Shown: one piece after another, positions 31,087 through 43,400 of the stretch
How positions within the stretch are numbered: position 1 is the first letter of the stretch
Layout: the number at the start of each line of letters is the position of its first letter
NCBI GenBank assembly: GCA_013339895.1
Contig: JABACO010000025.1
Location: 840,500 to 904,499 of the forward strand
Origin: Ephydatia muelleri
Taxonomy: Eukaryota; Porifera; Demospongiae; Spongillida; Spongillidae
Reading direction: 5' to 3'
Length of the DNA: 64,000 nucleotides
Translations under genes and position numbers: made by a program
The notes under the pieces: model-generated
What the model was told of the DNA's origin: nothing
The model's input: the letters and a program-made list of their open reading frames with translations, nothing else
The model's database searches: none

Positions 31087-31488
31087 CTTCTTCCCAGACC
31101 TTGCCATGTCAGCTCACTGGAGGGACCAGCTGTCCCACAATGATATGTCCTAACACTGCTGTCAACTACACCTGTAATGTTGGCAGCTTTGCTGGAAACA
31201 CAGTATGGAATGTACCATCAGTGGGTGTGTGCTCAGGATCCACACTCACACTGGCACAAGGTCCACCAGGGCCTAATATATCCTGTCTGACTAGTTCTTC
31301 AAGTGGCACATGTGGACCCTTCACATTGACCAACACACCTCCTCTTACTAGCAGTGTTTACTGTCTAACCTCCATCCTCTCTGTGGTGGTAACATCAGAA
31401 ATGAATGTTCTAGTTGTCTCATGTTCCAGCTACTCACCATCGTCATTCAACACAACTCCTGTTGGAAATACAACCATATCAGTAGTTG
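31087..31488 (+). CDS. Gene B exon: cysteine-rich Ig-like domain
   Basis: The acceptor ACTTTCCAG precedes ASSQTLPCQLTGG. The exon has YTCNVG, then NTVWNVP (the C...W core), several further cysteines, and ends TTISVVG at the donor G|GTAAGT, phase 1. Like the gene A domain it starts soon after a cysteine and carries N-x-S/T sites. About 134 residues. Confidence 0.7.
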
Positions 31489-34400
31489 GTAAGTCTTGGA
31501 CAGAATTTGATGGTGGGTGTGAACCTACGGTAGTTGCATGTACTGTGTACAAGTAGATTAACATACAGTGCGACTCGCCCACAAGTTTACATTCACACAC
31601 TGAGTCAAGCGAGGAATCACTCGCAAGTAATCTTAATAGGTAACAATGTAACCCCATTTAAAGCCCTCCAAGGTTTGGTCACAACCAGACACCTTTTTCC
31701 AGCTAAGTGACTTAACCCCATAACATGACCCCCCTCCCAACTGCTCAACAAGTTTTGGCCACACCCTGGCATCTTTTCCTGGCTAAGTGACTTAACCTAA
31801 TTTAAGGCCCTCCAAAAGTTTTAGCCACAAGTTGGAATTAAAGCATTGTACAAGTCAGGACGAAAAAAGATGCCTGGGAATCTTTTTTTGTCCTGACTTG
31901 TACAATGCTAAATCCAAAGTATCACCAATTCTGGGAAATTGACAGGCATCCTACTGTGCATTCATTTAAGCTTACATTATTCCACACAAAATCATCCTTC
32001 TTCTGGACTAACACCACCAGTGATGCTTATGGACTGTTTGAAGGCTGGACTACTCTTTGATTCGTCATCTCTTTCACTAGCTGATGGGTGTGCTCTTGTT
32101 TCACTGGTGATTGGTCTGTATGCATGCATGTCTGATTGGCTTGTAGTGACCTGGACAATGCCTTTCTCTATCTGAGAATTGTACATCAAATATTAAGACA
32201 TACAATTGCTTGCTCATGTTCCTTTTCTGACAGGTCATCTGCACACTGCTCAACTATCTGTCTTCCCTCTCTGTGGACACCTTGTCAGTGTTGCCAGAGC
32301 TGTTGGCTGTATTTGTGTCATCGGTCTTCTCAGCCAAGGCTATGTCAATCCCCTTGTAGATTGTGATTTCAGCTGGCAAGGGGTTGGCCATATGGATTGG
32401 CATGCACCCCACTCCCAGCATTAGGCACATCACTGCATAATTCACCACACCGTAGAATTGTTAGAGACTAACCCTACCACCAGGTATTTTCTACCTATGC
32501 ACAAGGATCTGGTACTGCTAGATCTTCCACTTCACTCCATGTTGGGATTGTTGCATTTTCTTTTCACTCAGAGATACAAGTGTTTGCATGCTGTTTTCCT
32601 ATATCTGATTTCTACTATTTCGGTCAACATATAGTTTCACTTTTTTGGCAATGTCAACAATAAACACAGTCATACTTCCAATGAAAGTCAAGGCAGATCG
32701 ACAACTCAACCTTCAAAGCACCAACCACTAAGCATCTGCACTCAGTTTGACCTCCACCATTGACGTCTAGTGTAATGTCTCCAATGAAGTACAACAGGAC
32801 CTCCTTCAACACACACTTACCACTGCCACGCTGCTCTTTGCTCTGTGTTTCCTCCAGCGAATTATCTGCACTTACTGCTGGGGGCTCAAATCCTTTTTAT
32901 TTAGTGCTTCTGCAGCTGAACTGTAGTCTTCTTTTACCTCCTCCGTTACTCGCTTCCTTGCCACTTACACCTGCCAGTGAGACACAATGAGCTTGTTGCA
33001 TTGTCCCACCAATTCACTTTCGTGATGTCCTCAAAGTAGTCAGTACCATTCTAATTGAGAGAATAAAAGCGACAGTATTAGTTTTGTGTGATGTAGAACC
33101 ACTCATGATTAATGAATAAATGCATATATTTGTTTACATTTACAATTAAATTAACAAGAAAACAATAAACATACTTTGTCATTTTTCATCCTAGCTCGAC
33201 TGGTAAAGTGGCAATGTTTGAAATTAGTTAACATTTCATACTGCAACACTCAAGTACAAAAAAACACCAGAAAGAAACGTATTTTAGCATAACAAATATT
33301 TCATTACAACAATTATTTATTATTTATTTCGACTTCTATTGCATTTATTGTTTGTCTGTATGGTCAGAGATATCAGGTAAGGCCATTGCTTTACATAAAA
33401 CTAATGCTATTCTTGATAGGGTGATCTAAATATACACATGCGCATCAGTAAGAAGTAGATTGTACATGTAACTCGTGCTCCTGCCATTTATCAGTTGTAA
33501 GTCACATGATCTGTTATTCAACCATGTTAGAGCTAAGGCGTTTGCCGCCATACCTAGCTGTGAATACATGATTGGCACCAAAATCCCGCATTAAGATGGG
33601 CGTTTTTTTTAGCTTGGGTTTATCCATTGCTCACGTTCCTATCATTCGCCATTGTACCAGTTTTCTGTAGTTCGCCAGACACGACGCAGCGCAACCATCG
33701 TGTTTGAGTACAGTGGAAATCGCGATACATGTACTTGTCCTTGGTGTACTTTAATGTTAACTTCATTCTTTAACATTAACAGTATGCAGTATTGAAAATC
33801 TGACAACACAGTGTCATTGACCAAACATTTGTAAATAACTACCGGAAATAAGGAATTAAGTGTCACGTGACTGACACTTCTGTTGATTTTCGTTTTTCAG
33901 TGTCGCAGCCCCAAAATGGATTTACAGCATATTTCTCAGCTCTGTGGCAGCAGATCAACACAAAATTTGGTACATAAGAGAAAAAAAAACCTGTCCAACG
34001 TTTGGCCGAGTCATATTACAAACCCGGGAAATACTTTCATGCGAGACACGTTTTTCTAGGTCGTAAAGTGTTTAGCATGCCGTTTTGCACAGTGCGCGTT
34101 ATATGCGACAGTAAATCGTTTTTTATACCAAGGGACGGTGGTTGCGCCATAGAAACCCATGTTTACGTTAATTTTACCATCGAAATTAAGGTTGCAAACG
34201 TTGAGGCAGCTTAAAAAAACACGTCATTTACCAGTGAATTTCATTAAAATTGTGACTTTATTGTTGCAGTTTCATAATATTCGATTATTGCTGAAGACGA
34301 GAATGGTTTCAATTGCGAAAACTGTTTGTTTAAGAACCAAACATCAACCAGCGAAGAAGGCAGCGAACAAGTAAAGAGGCAAATCATGATTGGCATCGTT

Positions 34401-37400
34401 GAAGCGAAGAAATGCTCCGAGGGTAAACCCCAATCGGCCACTTTGAAGCGGTGTCGGTCAGCGAAGCAAGTTCCTTAAAGAGCAGGACGAATGCTGGGAT
34501 AGCAGAGAGTGCAGCCAAGGAATTGGAGTCCCTCGCTGTACACATGCCAAGGCCTCTTCTCCTGTACTTTCCCATAGTTCAACCCATCTTTTTACCGTTC
34601 TGGAACATACAAAAACATCTGACTCACATTTGTTTGGGCGCCATCAGTGGGAGACATTCCATTGGACACCTCTATGTAGTACATTCGTAATGCAAGCGTT
34701 CTTGTATCACCATCGGACACATTTGGCATGTGTACAGCAAGGGACACCAATTCCTTGGTTGCACTCTGCAATAGTAGCATTTGCCCTACTCAGCAGCACC
34801 AAATATAGATGGCCATGATGCAGCTCTGATCACTCCCCATGTTATGCTACAGTGCTATGAAAGCACAACGTATCATCATATAGTTGGAAACAAATGACTG
34901 AACAGTGTAGCAGTAAAAGGCAAATTACAAAACAGAGAGGAAGTGAGAGTGTGTGTGCTGTGTGGAAGTAAAGAAATGATGGTAACTAAGAGGTAAAATT
35001 TATTCTCTCCCTCAGATCCCCTCCCACCCTTCCTTCCCCCTCCACCTCACCCCCCTCGTCCTCTCTACCCACCCCACCCCTTCTCCCTCCCTCCCCTTGC
35101 CCTTCTCCTCCATTCTCCCTCACCTCCTTCTTTCTCTCTCTTCCCTAGCCTCCTCCACCTTCCCTTCTGCATACCGTACCTCTCTTCAGCACAATTTGGA
35201 AGATTTCGAAAAGGGAACAAATCAGACAGCTCTGACATCATATACAGTATGTACTGCCAAAAAAGATTCTGCAAATATAGAAACTTATAAGACGACCTTT
35301 CACGTGGCATCTTTGGCGCAAGACATGAATGCAGGACTCAGCCTCAAACCTCTTCCATTTTATTGCCTTGCCCTCTCTTGCTTCCTCCCCACTCCAGCAT
35401 CTTCAAACAGCAACTGACACACTCCTTCACTATTAAACACTGTAGAGTAACAAGTAAATAAAAACATTCTCTAGGAGAAAGTTGGTGGGATATAGGATTT
35501 GATGGCAATTGGTGGTGTAAAAAGCAAGGAAACAAGGTCTTATCAGAAGGGAAAATGTAATAGTCCTATATTTAGCACATTTCTAGGGCGTATGTTGTTT
35601 GTGTGCTAAATATAGGACTATTACATTTTCCCTTCTGATAAGACCTTGTTTCCTTGCTTTTTACACCACCAATTGCCATCAAATCCTATATCCCACCAAC
35701 TTTCTCCTAGAGAATGTTTTTATTTACTTGTTTCATTGATTTTTTTTCTATGTACAATGGGTTGTGTGACGTCATGTGTGTGCCATTTGCTAAGACATGT
35801 AGAACTATGAACGAAGCTAAGCGAACCGATATCAAAACTAAAGTTTTAGTTAAAGGCGGGATGTGTGTTTGAATCATTCGTGAAATCTTTCCTTGCTGTA
35901 CTTAGACCGACCATTATCATTAGCGCATTTGGCATAATACATAATGGGTATTAAATAACACTAACATTAGTAGTTATACATATATATTGTCCGAATAATA
36001 GTTCACATTACGGTCTCGTCCTTCACCGCCTCTTCCATGTCGCCCTCTTCCTTCTCTTACATTCTCGTCCTCTATCTCTCCCATCTTGTCCTCTTCCACC
36101 TCGTCCTCTATCTCCTCGTCCTTGTCGTCTGCCATCTTGGCCTCGTCCTGGATGTGGCGAAGGTGGTGCTGGACGTGGTGAAGGTGGTGCTGGACGTGGG
36201 GAAGGTGGTGTTGGACGTGGGGAAGGTGGTGTTGGATGTGGCGAAGGTGGTGCTGGATGTGGCGAAGGTGGTGTTGGATGTGGGGAAGGTGGTGCTGGAC
36301 GTGGCGAAGGTGGTGCTGGACGTGGTGAAGGTGGTGCTGGATGTGGCGAAGGTGGTGCTGGATGTGGCGAAGGTGGTGCTGGACGTGGCGAAGGTGGTGT
36401 TGGATGTGGCAAAGGTGGTGCTGGACGTGGGGAAGGTGGTGTTGGATGTAGCGAAGGTGGTGCTGGATGTGGCGAAGGTGGTGCTGGATGTGGCGAAGGT
36501 GGTGTTAGATGTGGCGAAGGTGGTGCTGGATGTGGCGAAGGTGGTGCTGGACGTGGCGAAGGTGGCGCTGGACGTGGGGAAGGTGGTGCTGGACGTGGGG
36601 AAGGTGGTGCTGGACGGGGTCCAGCACTGCCATCATCATCGCCATCTCCCAGTCACCACCGCCTTCTAAATCTCGCTCTATTTCCATTACTTCGTCTCTC
36701 GTGATGATGTGCTCCATATGCTGCGATGTGAGAATGCGCAGAACTGGTACACACCTTTTGTGCTAACCATGGGTGCGTCTTGCAAAAGGCATCATTTAAC
36801 TGAACTAGTAAAGTGCTATTCTTAAGAATAGCCTTTTCGAGGCCATCCTTATACTCGCTTAGTACGATATCCTTTGGTTCGTACAGAGAGTAGCTACAGT
36901 GAAAAAGGAAGTGCGTACATGCAACATTATGTATGTGCTAAACTATATACACCAAGGCTTGAAAGTTATACTCTTACATGCAACAGTTGCCCACTAAAAT
37001 AGTTTCATGCCTATGTAAACTGAAGCAATTCTGATTCAATGCACAGATGATATCAGCAACCATGACATTGCGTCACATTGCACTAGAAAGTTCAAACAAT
37101 AACTGCATGCATCTCATTAGGTCTGGAAGTCTCTTCCAACATTACATAACGACACAACGTTTCAGCTAATGTCATATGCAAACCAAGCTTAATATCTAAG
37201 GTAAGAGAAGGTTACTACATTTACATACCTTTGAATAACTTTGTCGGTAGTACTTTTTCGATGGCCTCGTTGGTTTTGCACGCTACTACGCTTAGCCTTC
37301 CCGTACCGCACTCTCTTCGCCAAGCGAGCACATTCAGGACTCTCCCAATAACGTTTCCTTTTAGCGGACCGTTTCTTTTCTGGGTCTGCTTTATAACGTT

Positions 37401-40400
37401 CGTGTTCAGCGGTCTGTTTCTTTTCTGGGTCTGCTTGATACCGCTCGCGTTCAGCGGTCTGTTTCTTTTCTGGCTCTGCTTGATAGCTTTCGCGTTTAGC
37501 TGATGATCGTTTCTTTTCTGGGTCTGCATGATACCGCTCGCGTTCAGCGTCTGTTTTATTCTGGCTCTGCTTGATACCGCTCGCGTTCAGCGGTCCGTTT
37601 CTTTTCTTGGTCTGCTTTGTAGGATGCCCGTGCCGATTCTAAAACATCGTCTCAAACTTAAAGGTATTTCGCACGTCGTACGACGATTGAATCACCGAAG
37701 AGTTTTTCGTTGTTCGCTTTATGCATACGTGCATTTACTTTTTAGATATCTAATTTTACGTCTTACATAAGACGTATAATTAGATATACGTCTTACATAG
37801 TCGTATAGTCGATTGTTTACCAATATATATTTGATCCATAAAGGACCTCTTCCAGCCAATTCTGAAGCTATTGGTGAAAATTACATCGTTTTAAAAGTGT
37901 TCCTATCTCGAGTTGTGCATTGCCAAGAAGAAGAAGAAGAAGAAGAAGAAGAAGAAGAAGAAGAAGAAGAAGGAGGAGACCCGCCCATTGTTCCGGGACT
38001 GGGTACGAGGACGGACAGTACCCTTTTGTTCTCTACAACCGCGCGGTTCTACGACATGAAACAAAAACGAAACTGCTCATTTTTTACTTATAGATCGATT
38101 GCTAAAACAAGCTAAGCGATCCGATCGTCGGGAGTCTTGTTACAGAAGGGTCGCGTATTTTTAATTATATTCATAGCCGGGGTCAAATCCTATATGGAAG
38201 TTTCTAACGAAACTTCCGATATGAGTATTTCTGCATACAAAGAGCGATATAATCATTTCACGCCACGTGATTTGTGTCCTTATATGGTTCGTCTCTGGTC
38301 GTGTATGCAGTTCGTCCGTTTCAAATTCTAGAATGACGGCACGTACAAATGTTGACATGCATGTACACGTAAGTAAAAGTTCCGACGAAAAAAAAGAAAT
38401 CAAATGTGTAATACATTGAACCGTGACTGCGCAAAACCGCGTCATACAATACCAATATATACACATTGTATCCAAAATGTCAAACACCAACCCGAACATT
38501 AACAGTCTAACTTATCAATGAACGTACCAGCCATCATACTCAGCGCCAGAAAATGGCCATATAAGGTTAGTGGCCTAGATTTCGACTTACTTAAAACAGG
38601 CCTCCATTCATATTAATGGCTTCAGTGTGATGCCTTAAGTTTTGAACAGCACATGCAACAACGCACATTGAGCAGACCTACTCCGCATTTGAGACTGTAA
38701 AATTTTATAATCCAATGAAGTCCGCATATCCAGACATTCCAATACATCGAGAGGACATCTGCATTTTAATATTTTCCGATTGCATTACTCCTTGGATGAC
38801 ATACTTCATACATATAAGTAGAGAGCCCTATTTGCAGTCAGGTGAATCGGTGAATTACACCAAACATAGTAAAGAAGACTTTACTAGATAGTAAAGTAGA
38901 CTTTATTGTCTATGATTACACGCAGGAGCTCGTTGGACTTTTTTACTCTTTCAGTGACAGTTCACAGAAAGGTTGAATTGTCTTTGATATGGGCTCAGGT
39001 TGCGTTGTGTAAACTTAGCACTGTTGCAGACCTTACAGTTGTGGCTAGATAAGCACTCCATTTGCAGGTAACAGCAAATACGACGGTAGGGCTCTCCTTC
39101 ATGGCAGTAAATGGCGCAATTTTCGCCATTCTAGTATGGATACTTACACATCCATGTTTTAGAACTTAGTTTTGACTATGTGCACATGCAGATGGAACGC
39201 TCAATTTGCAGATTTAACAGCACAGCGCACCGGCCTGGCTGGATTTGCAGATATCATCACGGAACAAACGTAGAACTGTAGATCTTTGAGTTCTCGTTCC
39301 ATCGCGACAAAGAGATAAGCAATCCGTTTCTCCGTTGTCCCTCCAGATGCGAGTGAAGTTTTTTTTAATAATATTCATCAATCCTCAATCAATCCTATAT
39401 TGAACCTGCTGCCGCAGGTTCAGATACCATGCCTTCCCATATCCGAACGAAAGCTTGTCAAGTTTTGGATGCGTGTGTGTATGTGCGTGTCACAAAGGGC
39501 GGATTGAAACCTTGTCTACTCGGGTGTCAACGCACGCATAGCTGTTATTGATATTTGCGTCAAATAATGCATTGAAGTTAACGTGATGTTTATTAATTTT
39601 TCCAAATGTGCGGGGAACGAGCGAGGGTAGCACCATATATGGCATTGGCCACCATTTTTAATAGTAATCATTTCAATCATGAGCACCAATGACCATTACA
39701 ATATAAATCCTCCAGGAACCGACAGGTTTGAAGTAAAAAATATGCATTTACCACAGTAAAACACATTGGTGTATAGTGGATCAGAATCTGTTGATGCAAG
39801 TGAAAAATCAAACACGAATCAAGATTTATAGCTGGTGGAATACTGCAATTAGGTCAGGAAAACCGCATATTATGTACTTATCTACAGAAAGCACTTTTTT
39901 GCCTCCAGAAACCAATGTAAAGGGGGTATTTTATTATTAGTATCTACGACAGAGGATACTGAGCAACAAGATTTCGTTGCCGCAAGTGAAGTATCATCGT
40001 GGAATAGTTAGTAATTATCAAGTATAGGTTTTTGCTGTACATTATTAATAGCCCGTATTCTTGAATATTTAAAAGGATCACGGATAAAATCATATAATGT
40101 CTTTGTAAATATGCACAACAGAAATCATGCGATGGAAGTTCAGAAATACTTTGGTGACCCGCTCATTTCTCCATTTGGAGTAACGATCCACAAACATGCG
40201 TTCCTAGTCCCTACCCAAACAGGTCAGAGAACATACCAGAGTTGCGCCTGGGGTTGTGACTGAGTTCGTAACATCCAACGGGGCTAGCTGCAGAAATTTT
40301 GTCAGATGGTTTAATTTACAAACATGTACAAGTGACCGTAGTGATCAAAAATGTCCCGGGAAGTAAGGGGAAGAGGCTTATGGGTATTGTGTACCTGATA

Positions 40401-43400
40401 TTAAGTTGCCCAGATGATATTAGTATCATCTGAAATGAGGGAAACAATACCTTCCTATCTTCAAATTCGAGCAACAAATATGAATAGCATTATAAAAAGC
40501 AATTTCGCCAATTCCTATGAGGAGCGGGCTGAGAATTACACCAGCAGAGTGATAGGTCATAATGTTATGCATCCATGGGACTTCATACGCGGCTTTCCCT
40601 GATTTATGGTGATCAAAAGTGAAGCTTAACCCATACATATCAATGGACGCGTGCGCGGGAAATTTACGGACGTTTGCAATAACGAGCTAGGAATTGCTAG
40701 TGAACGTCTGAAATTTCTCGCCATGACTAACTAGTTAGCTTGCAATGCAATGGTTTGTTCATAATCTAGTGGTGTTGGCACATTAATGTTCAATAGTCAT
40801 TAGCTTTATGAGAGTTAGTACATGTATATCATGTTGTGCATTAACCTTTGTTTCCAGCTTCACCAAGTGCTCCAACCATTACATCACTGATCAGCACCTA
40901 TTCAGACCAACTAACAGTGACCTGGACATCTGTTCCCACTGCTACCAGCTACAATGTCAGTATCAATGACAGTGTCAACACACTGGTCCCCATCCCATCC
41001 ACCGGAGCACCAGTGTACACATTCACTGGACTGACCAATAACACAGTCTACACTGTCTCAGTGGTGGTCATCAACTGTGCTGGGAGCAGTAGTCCTGCAA
41101 CAATGTCTATTACAACAAAACAACGTGAGTACTAAATGCTGAAGATCTTAAACGCGTGTGGTCCATCAAATGTGAGCAACTTTGATTCATGCAAGTAATG
41201 ATAAGAAGTGTATTGATAGTGGTAATACATGAGTCCTAAGGATTAAGGCACAGGTTTATATGTCTTCCAAGGAGTGCACTAGCTAGCTTGAGCTGCTTAA
41301 CAGTTTGGACCTGCTCTTTGTGCTAGACAGTGGCCGAATTTCATGTCATAAATACTAAACATTTGACCACTTTGTTGTTGTCTGTTAACAGTTGATGTGA
41401 TTACACCATCACCATCATTAACAAGTAGGCTCCATGATATGTGCTTCACTACAGGTAGTGTCACCATCATCTGATGTATGCTCCATGTAGGGCTTCACTT
41501 GAATGGTAGTATGAAATAATGTTACTGTGTTCATTGGCTGACCAGAGGTGAATGTGCTTCTAGATTTAGTGTCAATACTAAAGTATTATGCAGTGTCCAG
41601 TACAAATATGTATACACTTGTACTGTACATATAATATATCAGCAGCTTACTCTATGATGGTGTTGTTGTGCATTCTCATGCAATATCGGGTCATTCCGTG
41701 CCAATTGAGCGACTGATTGTGATGATCAAATATGAAAGGGTTTAACCTTGTGACACAAATTCAAAAGCCGTTTATCCTTCATATGGTGAAGTTATCTTTA
41801 AAGTAATGCAGGTCTTACTATTAGACCGTTGTTGAAAAAACTAATCATTCTATCTCTAACCTTGCTCAAGCCCTAAATTAACCTACAGTACTGACCCGAA
41901 ACACCTTGATTCAAACTATCAACAAGCTACCAACCTTGTTACTGGATGTTTCACACTACCGAATATATATCTAAGCAGAACTGTACTTTCTAATTTCATA
42001 TCTTTAAAATTTAATCACTTTTACAATGCGTAATGTTCTGCGGTCCGGGGTTTACCTCTAAAGTTAAGGGGTTAACGTAAAAGCTTGAATTACTAGCAAA
42101 TAAACTATGAGTGGAAGATTACCAATTACCAGATCTATAAGAGATCAACTGCATTTCATAACACAAAAAACTTTTAGTGCAACATTATATCAGCGATAAT
42201 GTATCTCAATATTTTGATAAATACAGAGTGTGTGTATATTAACTCTGGTTAGCGCAAAAATTTGATTAATAAATCACAAAAGCTGCATATCGTGGAATGG
42301 TAAGTGCCAATTAGGTTTGTCTGTTTGCTCTTACAATTGGTAGAATTTTTAAATCCATATTACGAAAATTAACCATAAATTTCGACATCAAAAATGTACG
42401 GTCTAATTCGGGGTTAACTCCGTTACGGACCGCAAGACATATTAAGATGTAAAAAACATATGAAGTAATGGCCACAAAGCCAAGTATTGACTGTTCTAGT
42501 CGCAAAGCTGGTGGTTATGCGATATTTCTGTGAGCAGTGCTAAGTGTCCATAGCATTATGCAGATAGTATTGTAGGTTTATGTTACAGCAGTGTAACGCA
42601 TTCAAAGTATAGTAGCATAAATCAATACCATCCAGAACTGATTGCTATGGATGAGATGACCATCATATCCAGTTGATTGTAAGGCAGGTTACGCTGATTG
42701 CAGGAAATGATGCCAAGTTTAATTTTCTGTAGGTTCAACTGTTTTATTGTTGAAGTTCAGCAAGCATCTTGCAAATGCTAGTATGCTGACACTTGGGCTT
42801 CCATGGGGATGGTGTCTAACCTTTAACCTCACTTACCATCACCAATAAAAAAATGAATGATTGATTACATGCAGACGTTTACAATCACCTTTCTGCAAGT
42901 CGCTTGATGATAAAAATCATTTTGCATTGGTATGGATACTTTCAATTAGACACTTAGACATTAAAATATAAGTACCGAACAGTTCTCTGCCCTTTGTCAA
43001 TCTAAAAAGGGCATCTGCATATCTTCAGGCTGTGCTAATAAAACAGATTCTCCAAAATCGCAAGTGCATAATAGCTCTTTTGTTTGTCTTGCTGGAATCA
43101 CATAATGGTTTGTTTAACGGTCGCAACCTTAAGAGTCATTTTAATAACAATCTTTCAATCACATTTATAAAATCTGAAGTGAATGCTTGCATAAACCTTT
43201 GAGGAATTGTCCATATACGCATCTCATGCTTGTTTTTACTAAAGAGTTATTATACAAATGCATTCGTGATGTCTAACAAAATATAAGGATACTTCATTTC
43301 TATTCAAAAATTGGTATGGTTGTGCATGTTACACTGAACCTGCAAAACCCAAATACTGTGCAGATTCAATGATCAGGGGCCCAAAGTGTGATCAAAATTG

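Noticed and set aside
36037-36669. VVLDVAK heptad protein on the plus strand
   Set aside because: All frames of the 21-bp minisatellite stay open; no coding evidence favours this one.
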